From contig CAJFCJ010000005.1 in the NCBI GenBank assembly GCA_904063045.1, forward strand, positions 2,598,165-2,662,164: a stretch of 64,000 nucleotides of DNA, in the 5' to 3' direction. Of the stretch, positions 10,503-25,509 are shown piece by piece. The translations under genes and the position numbers were made by a program. The notes under the pieces are model-generated. The model had not been told where the DNA came from. It saw only the letters and a list, made by a program, of their open reading frames with translations, and searched no databases. Source of the DNA: Dimorphilus gyrociliatus. Its lineage: Eukaryota; Annelida; Polychaeta; Dinophilidae. Position 1 is the first letter of the stretch. Each line of letters opens with the position of its first letter.

Positions 10503-10784
10503 ATGGAAAACCGAATAAATGGAAAGTTGGTAAAGATTTGCAGTGTTTGTGGAGAACACATTAAACCAGGAATATTTTGCTTTATTCCTTGTGTTTTATT
10601 TCATATTCATTGCGGAGTTTGTTTGGAAGAATATCGGATTTTATATGATAAAAACAAAGACCCTGCTATGGCTTGTCGTCCTTGTAAAGCTGGAATCCGA
10701 GCTGAAAATGACAATCACGACCCTAACTCCATTTCTTTTCTTGTTAGTGCTTTTGAAAGATTGAACTCTAATGAAATCCAATAG
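10503..10784 (+). CDS. Small RING-only protein
   Basis: 93 residues in one exon. The Cys/His layout CSVC...PCVLFHIHCGVC...CRPC matches C-x2-C...C-x4-H-x-H-C-x2-C...C-x2-C, a complete RING-type set of zinc ligands. After the finger there are only about 30 residues (AENDNHDPNSISFLVSAF) and a stop. The finger spacing resembles that of the 6793 gene. It could be an independent micro-RING regulator, or the truncated 5' end of a former RING/coiled-coil/propeller gene. The start ATG at 10503 follows stops and is 15 residues before the first ligand. Confidence 0.55.
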   Translation: MENRINGKLVKICSVCGEHIKPGIFCFIPCVLFHIHCGVCLEEYRILYDKNKDPAMACRPCKAGIRAENDNHDPNSISFLVSAFERLNSNEIQ

Positions 10785-12289
10785 ACAGTGTATTAGTGTA
10801 GAATCAATTCAAGCGTTTCAGTGTAATATAATTTTTAAATATGTCTATATATAATTAAATATAGACGCTTTATGAATTGAGACGTTAGAATATAAATTAT
10901 ATTTTCTGAACAAAATCTAATGAATATAGATTGTTTATTTAAATGGTTAAAAATAAAAAACACTATTCAACAAAAACATTTCAAGAGCTATTTATAACTT
11001 TTAAAAGTAGAAAATTAAAGGTTCAACACTCAAAAACAGTCAACAAGATACTAAAAAAACAAGCAATGAGTAGTTTGTATTTTTTTCCTTTGCTAAACTG
11101 TCATTGAACTCTGTAAACAGCTACATTTAACGATGTTAAAAGATTCTAATTAATGTTTAATAAATTAACAAATAGTATAATAAGAAAATTTTTAGTTCTC
11201 TACTTTATTTTATAAAGTTATGTTAATTTCTATTGTAGACGATATCAAACAAACAACAAATGAACCAAAATTGTATTGATTGAGGAATTAACATTTGACA
11301 ATTAAATTCTTAGGTGAAGGTTTGAGACTGTTTAACTCTAATGTAAGTATTTGAATCTGAGGAATGTGTTGAATATTTCAATCAAATATCTGATTGATCA
11401 TATGTTTTCAGGTATTATGGGACCAAGGCACAAATTGAAATTGCAAGTTTACTTATACTCTTCATTGGGCTTAACAGAAAACGTCTACAAATGGTTTATT
11501 TTTAGGCAATACTATGGATAGATAAAGGATTTGAAAGAATGTAAAAAAATACTAAGAATCGCTACTTAAGCAAGTCTCAACTAAGGGTTAGGAACAGAAA
11601 GAAGACTGGGCATAGATTGGCAACTTCAATTTTGACAACGTTTTTTGCTATACCCCTCTCCGGTGATCTGATATTGTTTAGGATCATGAGAGAATAAATC
11701 TTCACACTCAATTAGCTTTTAGTAGCAAATTCCATAGTTTTATTTGAAAATTTGTCACTATGAAGTATAATTTTCTTCTTAAATTAATAAAGGAAAAGTA
11801 CTAATTACATCTAAAAGAAGACTTGGTACCGTAAGTATTGTATCTAGTTTTTAACCCTTTCCTGTTTGCTATGTTAATAAGGAAGAGAAATAAAATTTCA
11901 TATACATAAATGTGCAAATATTTTATAGTAACATTATATATAACATTTGAATAATTAATTATAAGAAAGAGTAACTATGAAATTTTTCGCCTTTTCAAAG
12001 TTTGATTGACTTTACCTCATAAGATATTACATATTTCATTTTCTATATTTTTTCTAGATAAGTGCTTTTCTTTTTCCTTATAAATTGTATTGTTATCTAA
12101 CATTGTACTGTCAATAATCGAAGTGAAAAATACTAATTTACATACTATTTAATGAAGGCAAATATTAATTATAAAAAAAGTATATATTGTTTGAACAAAC
12201 AATATGTTCAACAAATGTTTATTACCTTCTAACATATAAAGCCACTTTTTCAATTCCTCCTCATACTGAAAGATTTAAGGAGTTGAAAT
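10785..12289. other. 1.5 kb gene-free region
   Basis: AT-rich, stops in all frames, no open frame above about 60 codons. I see no transposon termini, RNA gene or repeat array. Confidence 0.4.
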
Positions 12290-13357
12290 ATGATGGGAAT
12301 GATTTTTAATTATACTTTCCTTATGTGTTGTATAGCTTTTACCTTTGGTAGCGATAACTGCTATGTGTCTCCTAAAGTTTTATATACTTCCACATCTACT
12401 GGACATAGTGACTGCTTTGTATATAATGGTTGCTGGAATAATGCGGAAAATCTTTGCTATATGAGTAAACACTATATTTCCGGCTTTAAAATGGCACATG
12501 GTATTCAAATTTCCCCTGGCAATACTATTAAAACGTTAACTAATCAAACTGCGCTTGAATGTGGTATACAATGTCTAAAAGATACTACTTGCCAGTGTTT
12601 TTCATATAATAAATCTAGTGAAACTTGTGCATTTAAGAGTAAAAGATGTAAACGTACTTCTGTCGATTTTACTAATATTCTTTATAATAAAATAGCTGAA
12701 AACGAAGTAACATGTTATCCTCTAAATTGTGGTGAGATTAGGGTATCACACAGTTCTGAACCAAGCTCCTGTAAACAGTATTGCAAAGATAACACTAATT
12801 GCGATTTCTACAATTATAAAGATGAAGCCTGTCATCTTTTCAACGAAGATTCTTGTGATATTACTGATCCTGATAAACTTAATAGCCCCTTGGAGTACCG
12901 TTGTATTCCTAATCCAATCTTCAGTGATGAAATGAAAAGAACTGGTCCTAAACTCCGGAAAATAATCGATACGGAAGACGCTACATGCATTAAAATGAAT
13001 ACTTCTACATCTTTCAATTTACGAATACCTTGGCCATCTTTATCACCAACTCTTAATTTAAATAATACAGCATTTAAAGTAAACATCACTGGAAAGAATT
13101 TAAAGCAATGTATTAGAATAAATGAAGGTATACATGGTTCAGGATCTGGTATTCTTGCCTTTGTACCTTTTACTGAACAGGTTGTACCTACTTTTGAAGG
13201 AAAATTTTACGGATGCGATCTGATATTTGGTGATGATAGTACTGTTTGTACTTACACCTGTTCTTTCAATGATAAAATTCTCCAAGCAGTTCATATCAAA
13301 GCGTTTGCAGTTGATGAAGATGACATGGAAATCTGTAGTTATAAAATCACCAATTAA
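12290..13357 (+). CDS. Secreted PAN/apple-like cysteine-rich protein, copy A
   Basis: Single exon, 355 residues, starting with tandem ATGs (MMGMIF) and a signal peptide ending near TFGSDNC. A short Cys-rich start (CFVYNGCWN...CYMS) is followed by a PAN/apple-like module (ECGIQCLKDTTCQCFSYN) and a second, shorter one (CKQYCKDNTNCDFYNY). The C-terminal ~120 residues (FNLRIPWPSL...GKNLKQC...DDMEICSYK) form a conserved family-specific domain shared with the two minus-strand genes at 13984 and 16079. PAN modules bind protein or carbohydrate. The terminal EIC-x-Y pattern recalls the last strand of F5/8-type/fucolectin galactose-binding folds, but that is speculative. This copy is the most divergent (AFAVDEDDMEIC in place of GFGSDDDNMEIC). 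Confidence 0.7.
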   Translation: MMGMIFNYTFLMCCIAFTFGSDNCYVSPKVLYTSTSTGHSDCFVYNGCWNNAENLCYMSKHYISGFKMAHGIQISPGNTIKTLTNQTALECGIQCLKDTTCQCFSYNKSSETCAFKSKRCKRTSVDFTNILYNKIAENEVTCYPLNCGEIRVSHSSEPSSCKQYCKDNTNCDFYNYKDEACHLFNEDSCDITDPDKLNSPLEYRCIPNPIFSDEMKRTGPKLRKIIDTEDATCIKMNTSTSFNLRIPWPSLSPTLNLNNTAFKVNITGKNLKQCIRINEGIHGSGSGILAFVPFTEQVVPTFEGKFYGCDLIFGDDSTVCTYTCSFNDKILQAVHIKAFAVDEDDMEICSYKITN

Positions 13358-13983
13358 TCTTTTTCCATGTTAATAAAAATCTTTAATTAACTGTATTATT
13401 CATGTACTTTCTGATATTTTTTAAATATACTTAGTATTGATTAATAAATGAAACCTTTTAAAGGCGATTACATTATTTTTAATGTCTTTTCAACATTCTT
13501 TTATTCAATTGATATTAAGTAACAGTCTCAAGTCTTTGTAGTTTTTCTTCAATTCAATCTATATTTTGCTAATAAAACATTTTTCATTAGACATATTAGC
13601 ATCAATATCTTATGTAGAAACAGTTGAATGTTAGTTGAACACAAACATTTCCCGCAGGTATAATTCTGTGTAAGCAATCAATTGACACATGAAATATACA
13701 GTATTTTAAATATCAATATTCGGATAATGTAGGACTTATACTTTGATTGTAGAGGCTATTTTTTTAAAAATGTTGTTATAGAAATAATAATATACCGGAA
13801 ACATATATGAATATAGGTATTGAATGAAGTTTGCTCAATTTGGGTTAAATAACGCTTCATTCAAATAATTAATCAATATACTCTCTATCATACCACACGA
13901 GTATAAACAATAATAAAAGAATTCTCATTCTATCTTTATTTTAAAGACTGACAATCATAATTTATTCAATTTTAATAAGAAAA
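13358..13983. other. Convergent intergenic region between PAN copies A and B
   Basis: AT-rich, no open frames of note; includes 3' ends of two converging genes. Confidence 0.4.
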
Positions 13984-15063
13984 TCACGTTGACAGAACAT
14001 TATAGAAACAAATTTCCATATTATCGTCATCAGAGCCAAAGCCTCTTATGTAAGCTGCCTGACAATAGTCTTCTCCACATGTACACTTGTATATACACTC
14101 CGTATCATTATTGCCACTTTCGTATTCACAAGCGTTAAATGGACCACTAAAAGATGGACTTATTTGGCCATCTATACCAACATACGCCAGAACGCCCGAC
14201 ATTGTTAGACCATATTTGATATTCATACAATTTTTCATGTTTTTACCTTTAATAACAATTCGAAAATCGGGATTTCCATCTCCAAGATTTGGCCATGGAA
14301 TTCTCAAATTAAAATCTTTTTCAGTGGTTGAAGCAACGCAAGTATCAGCTAATTCTGAATCAGTTATATGGATTAGTTTCGATTGACTGTGATCATTTAA
14401 ATCTGAATATATAGGGCCAGGCAGAAAAGTAGTTGCTGATAACTCGCGAGCATTACCTGGATCAAGTATATCACAAACTGTATCTTTCATAAAGCAAGCA
14501 GAGTTGCTTGCGGTACTTCGTGGGGCCACAAAGATTTTGCAAGTAGATTGACTTTTACAAGAAATTGCACAGGTATTAACATTTTCCATAGTATTCGCTA
14601 TATCATTTTGCGCGCAATTTCCCGGATATTCCGTCCATTGTTTCACAGCCATTTTGGCATAGCTTCTTATATAATTAGAGGGTTCAACACTGGAGCTATA
14701 TTGATGACATATAGTGTCTCTTAGTTGACAAGTGGTAATGTCAAATTGATAAATAAAGGTTTCACAATTTTCATTGAAAAGACACCTTCTTCCACATTCT
14801 TGCAGACTGAGATTGTTATGTTGGCTGATCACCAGCCCCACTTCGCATATTCTTTTTACTGTCCGAAAGCCAGCAACGTAATCGTTACCTATATAACATC
14901 CTTCAGCATCCCAGCAGCCTCCATAAGCTAAGCACTGTACCTCAGGTGTTGTAGAACTACCATAAGTTATTCTTTTAGAAACTACACAGTTATTACTAGC
15001 ATTACCTGTCTTAAATAGCAACAAAGTAATTAACACAGATAAAATGTATAAGATTTTGTCCAT
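13984..15063 (-). CDS. Secreted PAN/apple-like cysteine-rich protein, copy B
   Basis: Single exon. The frame is open further upstream, but I place the start at the ATG at 15063 because it gives a clean signal peptide (MDKILYILSVLITLLLF...GNASNNC). The order is the same as in copy A: a Cys-rich start (CLAYGGCWDAEGCY), a PAN-like module (ECGRRCLFNENCETFIYQ), a second module (CAISCKSQSTCKIFV), then the family C-terminal domain (FNLRIPWPNL, GKNMKNC, GFGSDDDNMEICFYNV). Very close in the last 60 residues to copy C at 16079, so B and C are the younger duplicates. Probably secreted into mucus or extracellular fluid; function unknown. Confidence 0.75.
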   Translation of the reverse strand: MDKILYILSVLITLLLFKTGNASNNCVVSKRITYGSSTTPEVQCLAYGGCWDAEGCYIGNDYVAGFRTVKRICEVGLVISQHNNLSLQECGRRCLFNENCETFIYQFDITTCQLRDTICHQYSSSVEPSNYIRSYAKMAVKQWTEYPGNCAQNDIANTMENVNTCAISCKSQSTCKIFVAPRSTASNSACFMKDTVCDILDPGNARELSATTFLPGPIYSDLNDHSQSKLIHITDSELADTCVASTTEKDFNLRIPWPNLGDGNPDFRIVIKGKNMKNCMNIKYGLTMSGVLAYVGIDGQISPSFSGPFNACEYESGNNDTECIYKCTCGEDYCQAAYIRGFGSDDDNMEICFYNVLST

Positions 15064-16078
15064 TTTCAAGTTGTAATACAAAATGAACTGAAGCAAAATA
15101 TGACGTGAAAGATATATCGTATTTTTTAAAACTCTAACACATTTATAGATTTTTCATATTAAAAAGAAATATCTTATTAATTTATTGAATGAAAAACTTA
15201 TTTTTCAATTTATTGAAGTAAAAACCCTATTGACCTGCCTTTTTATTTAAACTATGGGTGAAAAATAATAAGATAGAAATGATTCTTCTACATCGATTAT
15301 TACTTTTCTATATAAGTGTACAATACTTTCACCGATTTATTGAAAACTATTGAACATAGAATAGGAGAAAGCATGTATTTATAAAACTTTGTTAAAGTTC
15401 TTTCAACTCTTTCATAATCATATAGAATCAATATTATTATACAAATATCATAGATATAAATGTACCCAATCTAGAACCTTCGACTAAAATCAAAATTTTA
15501 CCCTAATTAATCAAATATATAGCAAAGTGCGAAATAAACTTTCGAGAAAGAAGAAGAGGACTCAGGATATACAATTGCTCGATAAGACGCCATCTTTTGC
15601 GTATTTCTTTAAAGATGATTGTTCAAGTATAAAGATATGTACTGCATAAATATTTGTATAACCTACTAATTCTCGTACACGTAATTAAATTAGTTGGTTG
15701 TATATTTCCAATATAAGTGTAGTATTGCTTAAATAATTTACCTGCCTTTAGTGATGTAATAGTCAAAAATCTCTTCAAATCTAAAGAAGGTAAATAAATT
15801 GTAATCATTTTGCTAAAATATTCATGACATTGAGCTGTTTTTGAAAGAAAATAGATAATTGATACATGTGTTTCTCTACGTATAAGAAGAGAAAAAGCAA
15901 GTCATTGCAAGGTTGAGAAAATAGATAAATCTTTGAGATAGTAGTTAAATAGTTGTATTTGCTCTTACCTTATTAACTACAATAATGTTTTAATATCAAA
16001 GAAAATACAAATATAGTCATTGTAAAGAGGAAAATACAAGATTTAAAGAAATATAGATGTGAAGATTCTTAGAGGAAA
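15064..16078. other. 1 kb gene-free spacer between PAN copies B and C
   Basis: No credible coding frame on either strand; AT-rich. Presumably contains the promoter of copy B. Confidence 0.4.
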
Positions 16079-17146
16079 TTATAAGATATTATAATAACAT
16101 ATCTCCATATTATCATCATCTGATCCAAATCCTCTTATATATACTGCTTCACAATAGTCATATCCGCATGAACATGCATATTTACAGTTAGTTTCATCGT
16201 TGCCCGATTCCAATTTACAACCTGCAAATGAGCCTGTAAATATTATGTTTCTTTCCGGATGTATTGGTAGGTAAACTATTACTCCAGCAGATTGTAAAGC
16301 ATCCGTAGATCTAAGGCACTTTTTCATATTATTACCCTTTACTATAACTTTAAAATCAGCAACATATTGGCCGATTGTTGGCCAAGGAACTCTAAGATTA
16401 AAATTTGATGCATTGTTAACTTGCACGCAAGTATTTAATGCTTCGGCATCTCTAATTTTGACTAAATTTTGATTATTATTATCATAAATTCCAGGAAATG
16501 CAGGTCCAGGCAAGTAAAGTTTACTCTCGAAGCTTGATGGCGTATTGTCGATAGGACATATAGTTTTCTTTAAAACACAATTTTCGTTAGTGGCTTGGTC
16601 ACCATTTCGAACAACTGTAATAAAATCACAATCCGATTGGGTCTTGCAGTTTTCCGCACAGGCAGGTGTATTGACATTCGGGGTACCAATATCTGTGGTG
16701 ACTGTTGCTGTGTTAGGACAAAGGAAATTGTGAAAAGTCCAATCTTTCAACGCTTCTTTCATATACGTTTTCATTGTTGCTGAAGAGCCAGTTTGGCCAA
16801 CGTTAGGGTTGGACCTTCCCGAACATATTTTATTTTGACTATCATAGACAAAATATTCACACGTTGTCTTCCTTAAACATATTCTTGCACATTCTCTAGC
16901 AGTTATATCGCTTTCGCTAAGAACTAAAGTTCCAGTTGTATATTCTCCATTCAATCTAATAAATCCAGGAATGTGGTCATTCGCATAATAACATTTGAAC
17001 GTATCATTCCAACATCCACCATATCTTAGACAGTCAAATTCTTGTGCTAGTTTAGGACCAAATCTAACTTTCTCATCAACATCGCATCTGTCACTAGAAG
17101 CGCAGATGATTAGAGTTGATAAGAGTATTATAATCATTCTCACCAT
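16079..17146 (-). CDS. Secreted PAN/apple-like cysteine-rich protein, copy C
   Basis: Single exon, 355 residues, signal peptide MVRMIIILLSTLIICASS followed by DRC. Modules are as in copies A and B: CLRYGGCWN, ECARICLRKTTCEYFVYD, CAENCKTQSDCDFITV, FNLRVPWPTI, GNNMKKC, then YIRGFGSDDDNMEICYYN at the C terminus. The cysteine pattern near the end (CKYACSCGYDYC) is kept with copy B and partly lost in copy A, which reads CTYTCSFNDK. All three genes lack introns although neighbouring genes are intron-rich. This may reflect an intronless ancestor, perhaps a retrocopy, that was then duplicated locally (inference). Confidence 0.75.
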   Translation of the reverse strand: MVRMIIILLSTLIICASSDRCDVDEKVRFGPKLAQEFDCLRYGGCWNDTFKCYYANDHIPGFIRLNGEYTTGTLVLSESDITARECARICLRKTTCEYFVYDSQNKICSGRSNPNVGQTGSSATMKTYMKEALKDWTFHNFLCPNTATVTTDIGTPNVNTPACAENCKTQSDCDFITVVRNGDQATNENCVLKKTICPIDNTPSSFESKLYLPGPAFPGIYDNNNQNLVKIRDAEALNTCVQVNNASNFNLRVPWPTIGQYVADFKVIVKGNNMKKCLRSTDALQSAGVIVYLPIHPERNIIFTGSFAGCKLESGNDETNCKYACSCGYDYCEAVYIRGFGSDDDNMEICYYNIL

Positions 17147-17913
17147 TTATAGATGTAAAATATGAACTATTTGAAGCAGACTTTACATATATGTCTATAT
17201 GGAAAATGAAAATCAATTAATTAAATATTACCAATACTGAGAAAATATTTGCAAGTCCTCAGACAAGGATTACCCACTATAAAGACTAAGAACTAGTATT
17301 TTTGTATTAATCTCTGTTAACTCTACATCTTTATGTTTATAGGAAATTCAATATCAAATATTAACCAACCTCCACAATTTAATTGATTATCAATGCTTTG
17401 CTTACAAAATGTAATAATTTCTTTTTACAATTAGAGTTAATTAATTATCAAAAAGTGCTAAAGTTAAGGATTAAGTTAACATTTAACCGTTAAACTTATC
17501 ACTTTAGCCGAATTGCTTGAAATATTCAACAGATGATATTTGATTAAATGGATCAAATTTTTATTTTTGGAAACATAGAACAACAATCAACTAAATTCAA
17601 TACGAAGAATACAAAATGACATTTTTCTATGACAGAACTTAATTATAAAGTATTTATCCAAAAGAAATGACTGAATAAAAACAAAAGAATCGAATGAATA
17701 GGAACATTTCCTTATGAACCTTTATCTAATTGTTTTTATCCTTTATATCGGTATATGATGTATTCGTTCCGTTTCCTTTGAAAAAGACAGTCCAAATATA
17801 TTTATTCCTTCCTAAGTTATTCTCTGCCGGATGAACTAATAATTGTATAGAACTATACATCTTTCGGTTCTGTTTGTTCTATTATACGATAAAATGCTAA
17901 TAAATCAGATATA
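17147..17913. other. Intergenic between PAN copy C and the carrier locus
   Basis: AT-rich, nothing recognised. Confidence 0.4.
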
Positions 17914-18857
17914 TTACTTTAAGAAAAGTAAAATATTCTCATAGACAAGAAAGGTAATAGCATTTACAGGAATTGCCTAACCCTGTAAAAAAGCCATTCA
18001 ATCCTTTTTTGGAGTATATTAACTTTATTGTTGTTTTTAGGTTAAGTTTCCAACCGTCAGTTTGAATAACTGATTTTACAACGTCGGAAGGCATTGCAAC
18101 AATCCATGAAACAACGCCACCCAAAGCACCAGCAACAAGAATTGATGATGACCTGCCAAAGTTTAAATTTTCTAAGAGGCCTCTGCTAACATCGTATGTA
18201 AAAATATATAGGCCACACGCTGGAAGATCTCTTATCACAAGCATATTTAATCCTCTGTATAAAAGAAATATCCCCTCCTCTTTAATTAGAACTTTATCAA
18301 TTAAAGCATTCAAATTAAAGTACAATAATCGTAATTTAACCTTGACTCTTGTCAATCTGAGATTGTAATATAACTTTAATTGAATCGACAGGACACGCTA
18401 CACTCAACTGAGCTACCCCTTGATCTTGTATCATTGTTAATGTAGTCGTAGAGAAGTTCTGAACAATGAGATTGAACACCAAAGTAAATTGAATTTATAG
18501 CACCATAGGATAATAGAGGAAAAGAAAGGCCTCTAAAAGTTCCTTTTGTCTGTATTAATTTTAATTGAAAGCGTTATTTGTCTTACCCGACAAAATCAAT
18601 TTAAATTTTTTATTAACTTACTAATCCGCTATGTAGAACACTCTTGATCGCTTTCAAGTTTCCAGAATAGGGTTTACCGATGAATTGTTGAGTTTGTATT
18701 TGTACTTTTACTGTATCCAGAGGATGGCCAACTACTAAACTGGCAGAACCTAAGTTAAAAACATACACAATATACTTATAGTATTTTATACAATATTACT
18801 ATTAAATTATAATTAACCTCCAATTGCTCCTGCAATATATTCGTTTATACTGGCCAT
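17914..18857 (-). pseudogene. SLC25A45/47-like mitochondrial carrier with three frame disruptions
   Basis: Start ATG at 18857 (MASINEYIAGAIGG), intron to ~18750, then GSASLVVGHPLDTVKVQIQT, the first PxDxxK carrier signature. After a second intron comes TFRGLSFPLLSYGAINSIYFGV. From there the frame breaks: the next signature (GVAQLSVACPVDSIKVILQ, ~18370-18420) is in another frame, and about 20 residues of helix 3 are missing. A second shift near 18330-18350 separates it from IKEEGIFLLYRGLNM...LVAGALGGVVSWIVAMPSDVVK. A third, at about 17975-17985, drops the usual TPTLLR stretch before AIPVNAITFLVYEN. The splice sites I can place are intact. Carriers of this subfamily move amino-acid-like solutes across the inner mitochondrial membrane. 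Either a young pseudogene or assembly deletions; introns could hide the first two breaks but not the third. Confidence 0.6.
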
Positions 18858-21073
18858 TTGGTAAGATGAATCTGAAAAAGATTAAAGGTCAAAGGTCATA
18901 TCTTATTATTTTTCTATATTGGCGTCAGCAAAATTTCATCTAGAAAGAAATTAATAAATTTTCCTCGTTAACATTGTTTCTTTTTATATTAGAGTTAAAA
19001 TTGAGAAGAACATTTAAATTGTAAAATCTGTAGCTAGGCCTGGTTTGTATCTTCGGAATATGCTAATTATCATTTATTATTATTATTATTTAAGTTTATG
19101 CGTAGATTTGAAACCTTATGACTGAAAAATAACTGCAAACTATTCAATTCATCTACATTATGAAATGATAATTATCATGAAAATATACAGAGAATGAAAA
19201 TATGCAGAGAGAGATTGTTCGGAAATGATTAGAGAAGAGCTTATATAGACAATAGGAAAACAATGGAAGTCTACCATTCTGGTAGGCCTACTGGACAATT
19301 AGAAAACTGAAAGACGATAGAATTTTCTTGTTAAATATTTACATTTTTAATATTTTTAATTCTGTAATTTGTTGTTCTTAAAGACTTAAAAGAAAACATG
19401 GCGATTGGAAATCTAAATGCAACCGGTATTAATAAATTTAGGTCACAAATAAACTTAAAGTCTTTTTTTTCCCTAAATGAAAAAGTCAGCGAGATAGTGA
19501 ACCTTTATTATTGATGGAACCTAATTTTGGAAAGATAATCTCTTCTACATCATCTGTAATTAAAAACTATTATTTATTATTAATTCGAAAATTTCATATT
19601 AATGAATCTAAACTGGCAAATCATTAGAAAAATACCAATAAGATAACCTTGACAGAGTGTATATTAAATACTATAACAATACACTTTCGAAACAGTTAAT
19701 AGATGGCCTAGAATTCGGTCCTGTTAGATGGAGAGTGGGTATGGCTAAAACAACATTTAAACTAAGCAGTTAGCCAGGCATTGTTTAAGAAGAATGATAG
19801 TATTGTCTCTATTCACCAGAGCACACAGTTAGATCTTTTCAACTTACCTAGAACCAGAAAACCAGTTGCTTGGCTTTTTTTTAATATTATGAAAATGCAA
19901 TATAAAAGAGCTGGTCTGTATTATACAGTATAACCCTTTAGTTGTAACCGGCAAAGATCTCTATTCGTATCAGCAGGGTGGTGGAAAGTTGGACTTAACT
20001 TGGGAGTTACTATAGCAGTTACCCGTTCACTTTGCTCATTAACCTCATTCTCGTACGTCTGCCAGCAATTAATTGAAACCTAATCTACATTAGTTGTGGA
20101 TTGATATGAAAATTTGAAACGTAAGAGATCTCTAATCTCTTCTATGGCCGAAATGACTGACGAATGGAAGAAGCCGAATGTTGTCTTGGATAGAGATGAT
20201 GATGAAACTAACGCTTATTTATCAGATGATGCTATTCGTTAAAATCGGTTATTTATCAGAGTTGATCCTTTCGAGATAGATAGCATAAGAAGCTTTTGGT
20301 CATTTTATGTTATAAAGCCTACAATAACAAATGAACGATATCAAAGAGAAGGAAAGATGAAGATGATGAAAACTTTTCTTCACAGTTGCTTTAAAGCTAT
20401 AGTTACTTCCGTTCAGAATAATAACAATAACGAAATATCGACTCAATGAATATCTAGAAAGATCTCATCATCAAATGCTTCATACAATGAGAAATTTAAT
20501 ATAAGAGAGTCCTAACAGCGATACTTTCTCTTTATATTCTTACAATCTAAATAATAGTTTGTACATCAAAGAGAAAATGTTAATAACAATTGTATAAATC
20601 TGAAAATATTCAATACAGTATATCCTTTCACGGAAGAAACTTGGTTTGTTAGATATACGATTATTCCTAAAATTAGCTGAATTTGATTGTAGCTTACTTT
20701 AAGAACAGTATAGAACTAATGCATAAGTATACACTGTATTACACAAAAAAGTGAAAACTATTTACGTCTATACTTTTTATGGCCAAATTTTATTTTTGAA
20801 GTTTATATGATTTCTCCTCAGAACATAAAAGAAACATCTAACAAAAACAAAGTATTTTAAAGCATAAATATAATTAACTTCTGACTTATGACAGAAATAT
20901 GGCAAGCTCAAATTAGTAAAAACACATAAAGAAGGCAATTTAACTCCAAAATAAATATTCTTATTTTATAGCCCAATAGCAATTCAATTGCTGAGATCTT
21001 CGCTCCTGGTCCTAATTAATCAATTATTCATTTAAATTAGCATAATAGAACGCTTCTGTTTTTTTAAATTTCT
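18858..21073. other. 2.2 kb mostly non-coding region
   Basis: Largest intergenic region of the window. Contains a short TTA-repeat at about 19076-19090 and one pair of small same-frame ORFs at 20144-20449 (listed separately). No transposon ends or RNA gene seen. Confidence 0.4.
20144..20449 (+). other. Possible small ORF pair split by a single TAA
   Basis: ATG at 20144 opens 32 codons (MAEMTDEWKKPNVVLDRDDD...) to a TAA at 20240-20242. The same frame then stays open for about 68 further codons (LFIRVDPFEIDSIRSFWSFY...) to a TGA at 20447. The composition is less AT-rich than its surroundings and acidic. I recognise no family. It may be a micro-protein, a 5' exon of something unspliced, or chance. 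Confidence 0.2.
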
Positions 21074-25007
<3,934 letters not shown>

Positions 25008-25509
25008 TAAAAATCGTCTGCTATCAAGTTATTATTATTTTATTTAATATGACTTTCGTAAATGAATATAATAACGAAAGTTCACATAATCACTCTCGAA
25101 ATAATTTTTATATCTATTGCTCGCGCACAGTTCGCTCTTTGATACTAACTGATTAAATACATATCGCGACAACTGATATTTAAAAATGGAGTCACTTCTC
25201 ACTGACTCATATTCCACCATTTTGAATATGAAGCTTCGTCTTGTGCCTGAAATGCACCCGGCATCACCGACAAGCAGACAAGGAGCTAACAGCAATTAAA
25301 TTAAAACACCAAGCGTACTAAAATTTTGGCCTATCTTAGCAATGAAATCAACTAGATTTAACCGATAGAATTAGCTTTTTCCACAAATAATCTATAATAG
25401 CCGAGTAATTTAGTTGGAAAAAAGAAATACGTCGAACTGTAAAAAGAAAATGCAGTCATTGCAGTATTTTCTCTAACTGTCTAAGGATATATAAAATATA
25501 TACTGGAAA
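25008..25509. promoter_or_regulatory. Shared upstream region of TMEM245 and cyclin Y
   Basis: About 500 bp between two divergent conserved genes; probably a bidirectional promoter. No TATA box or named motif can be asserted. Confidence 0.4.
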
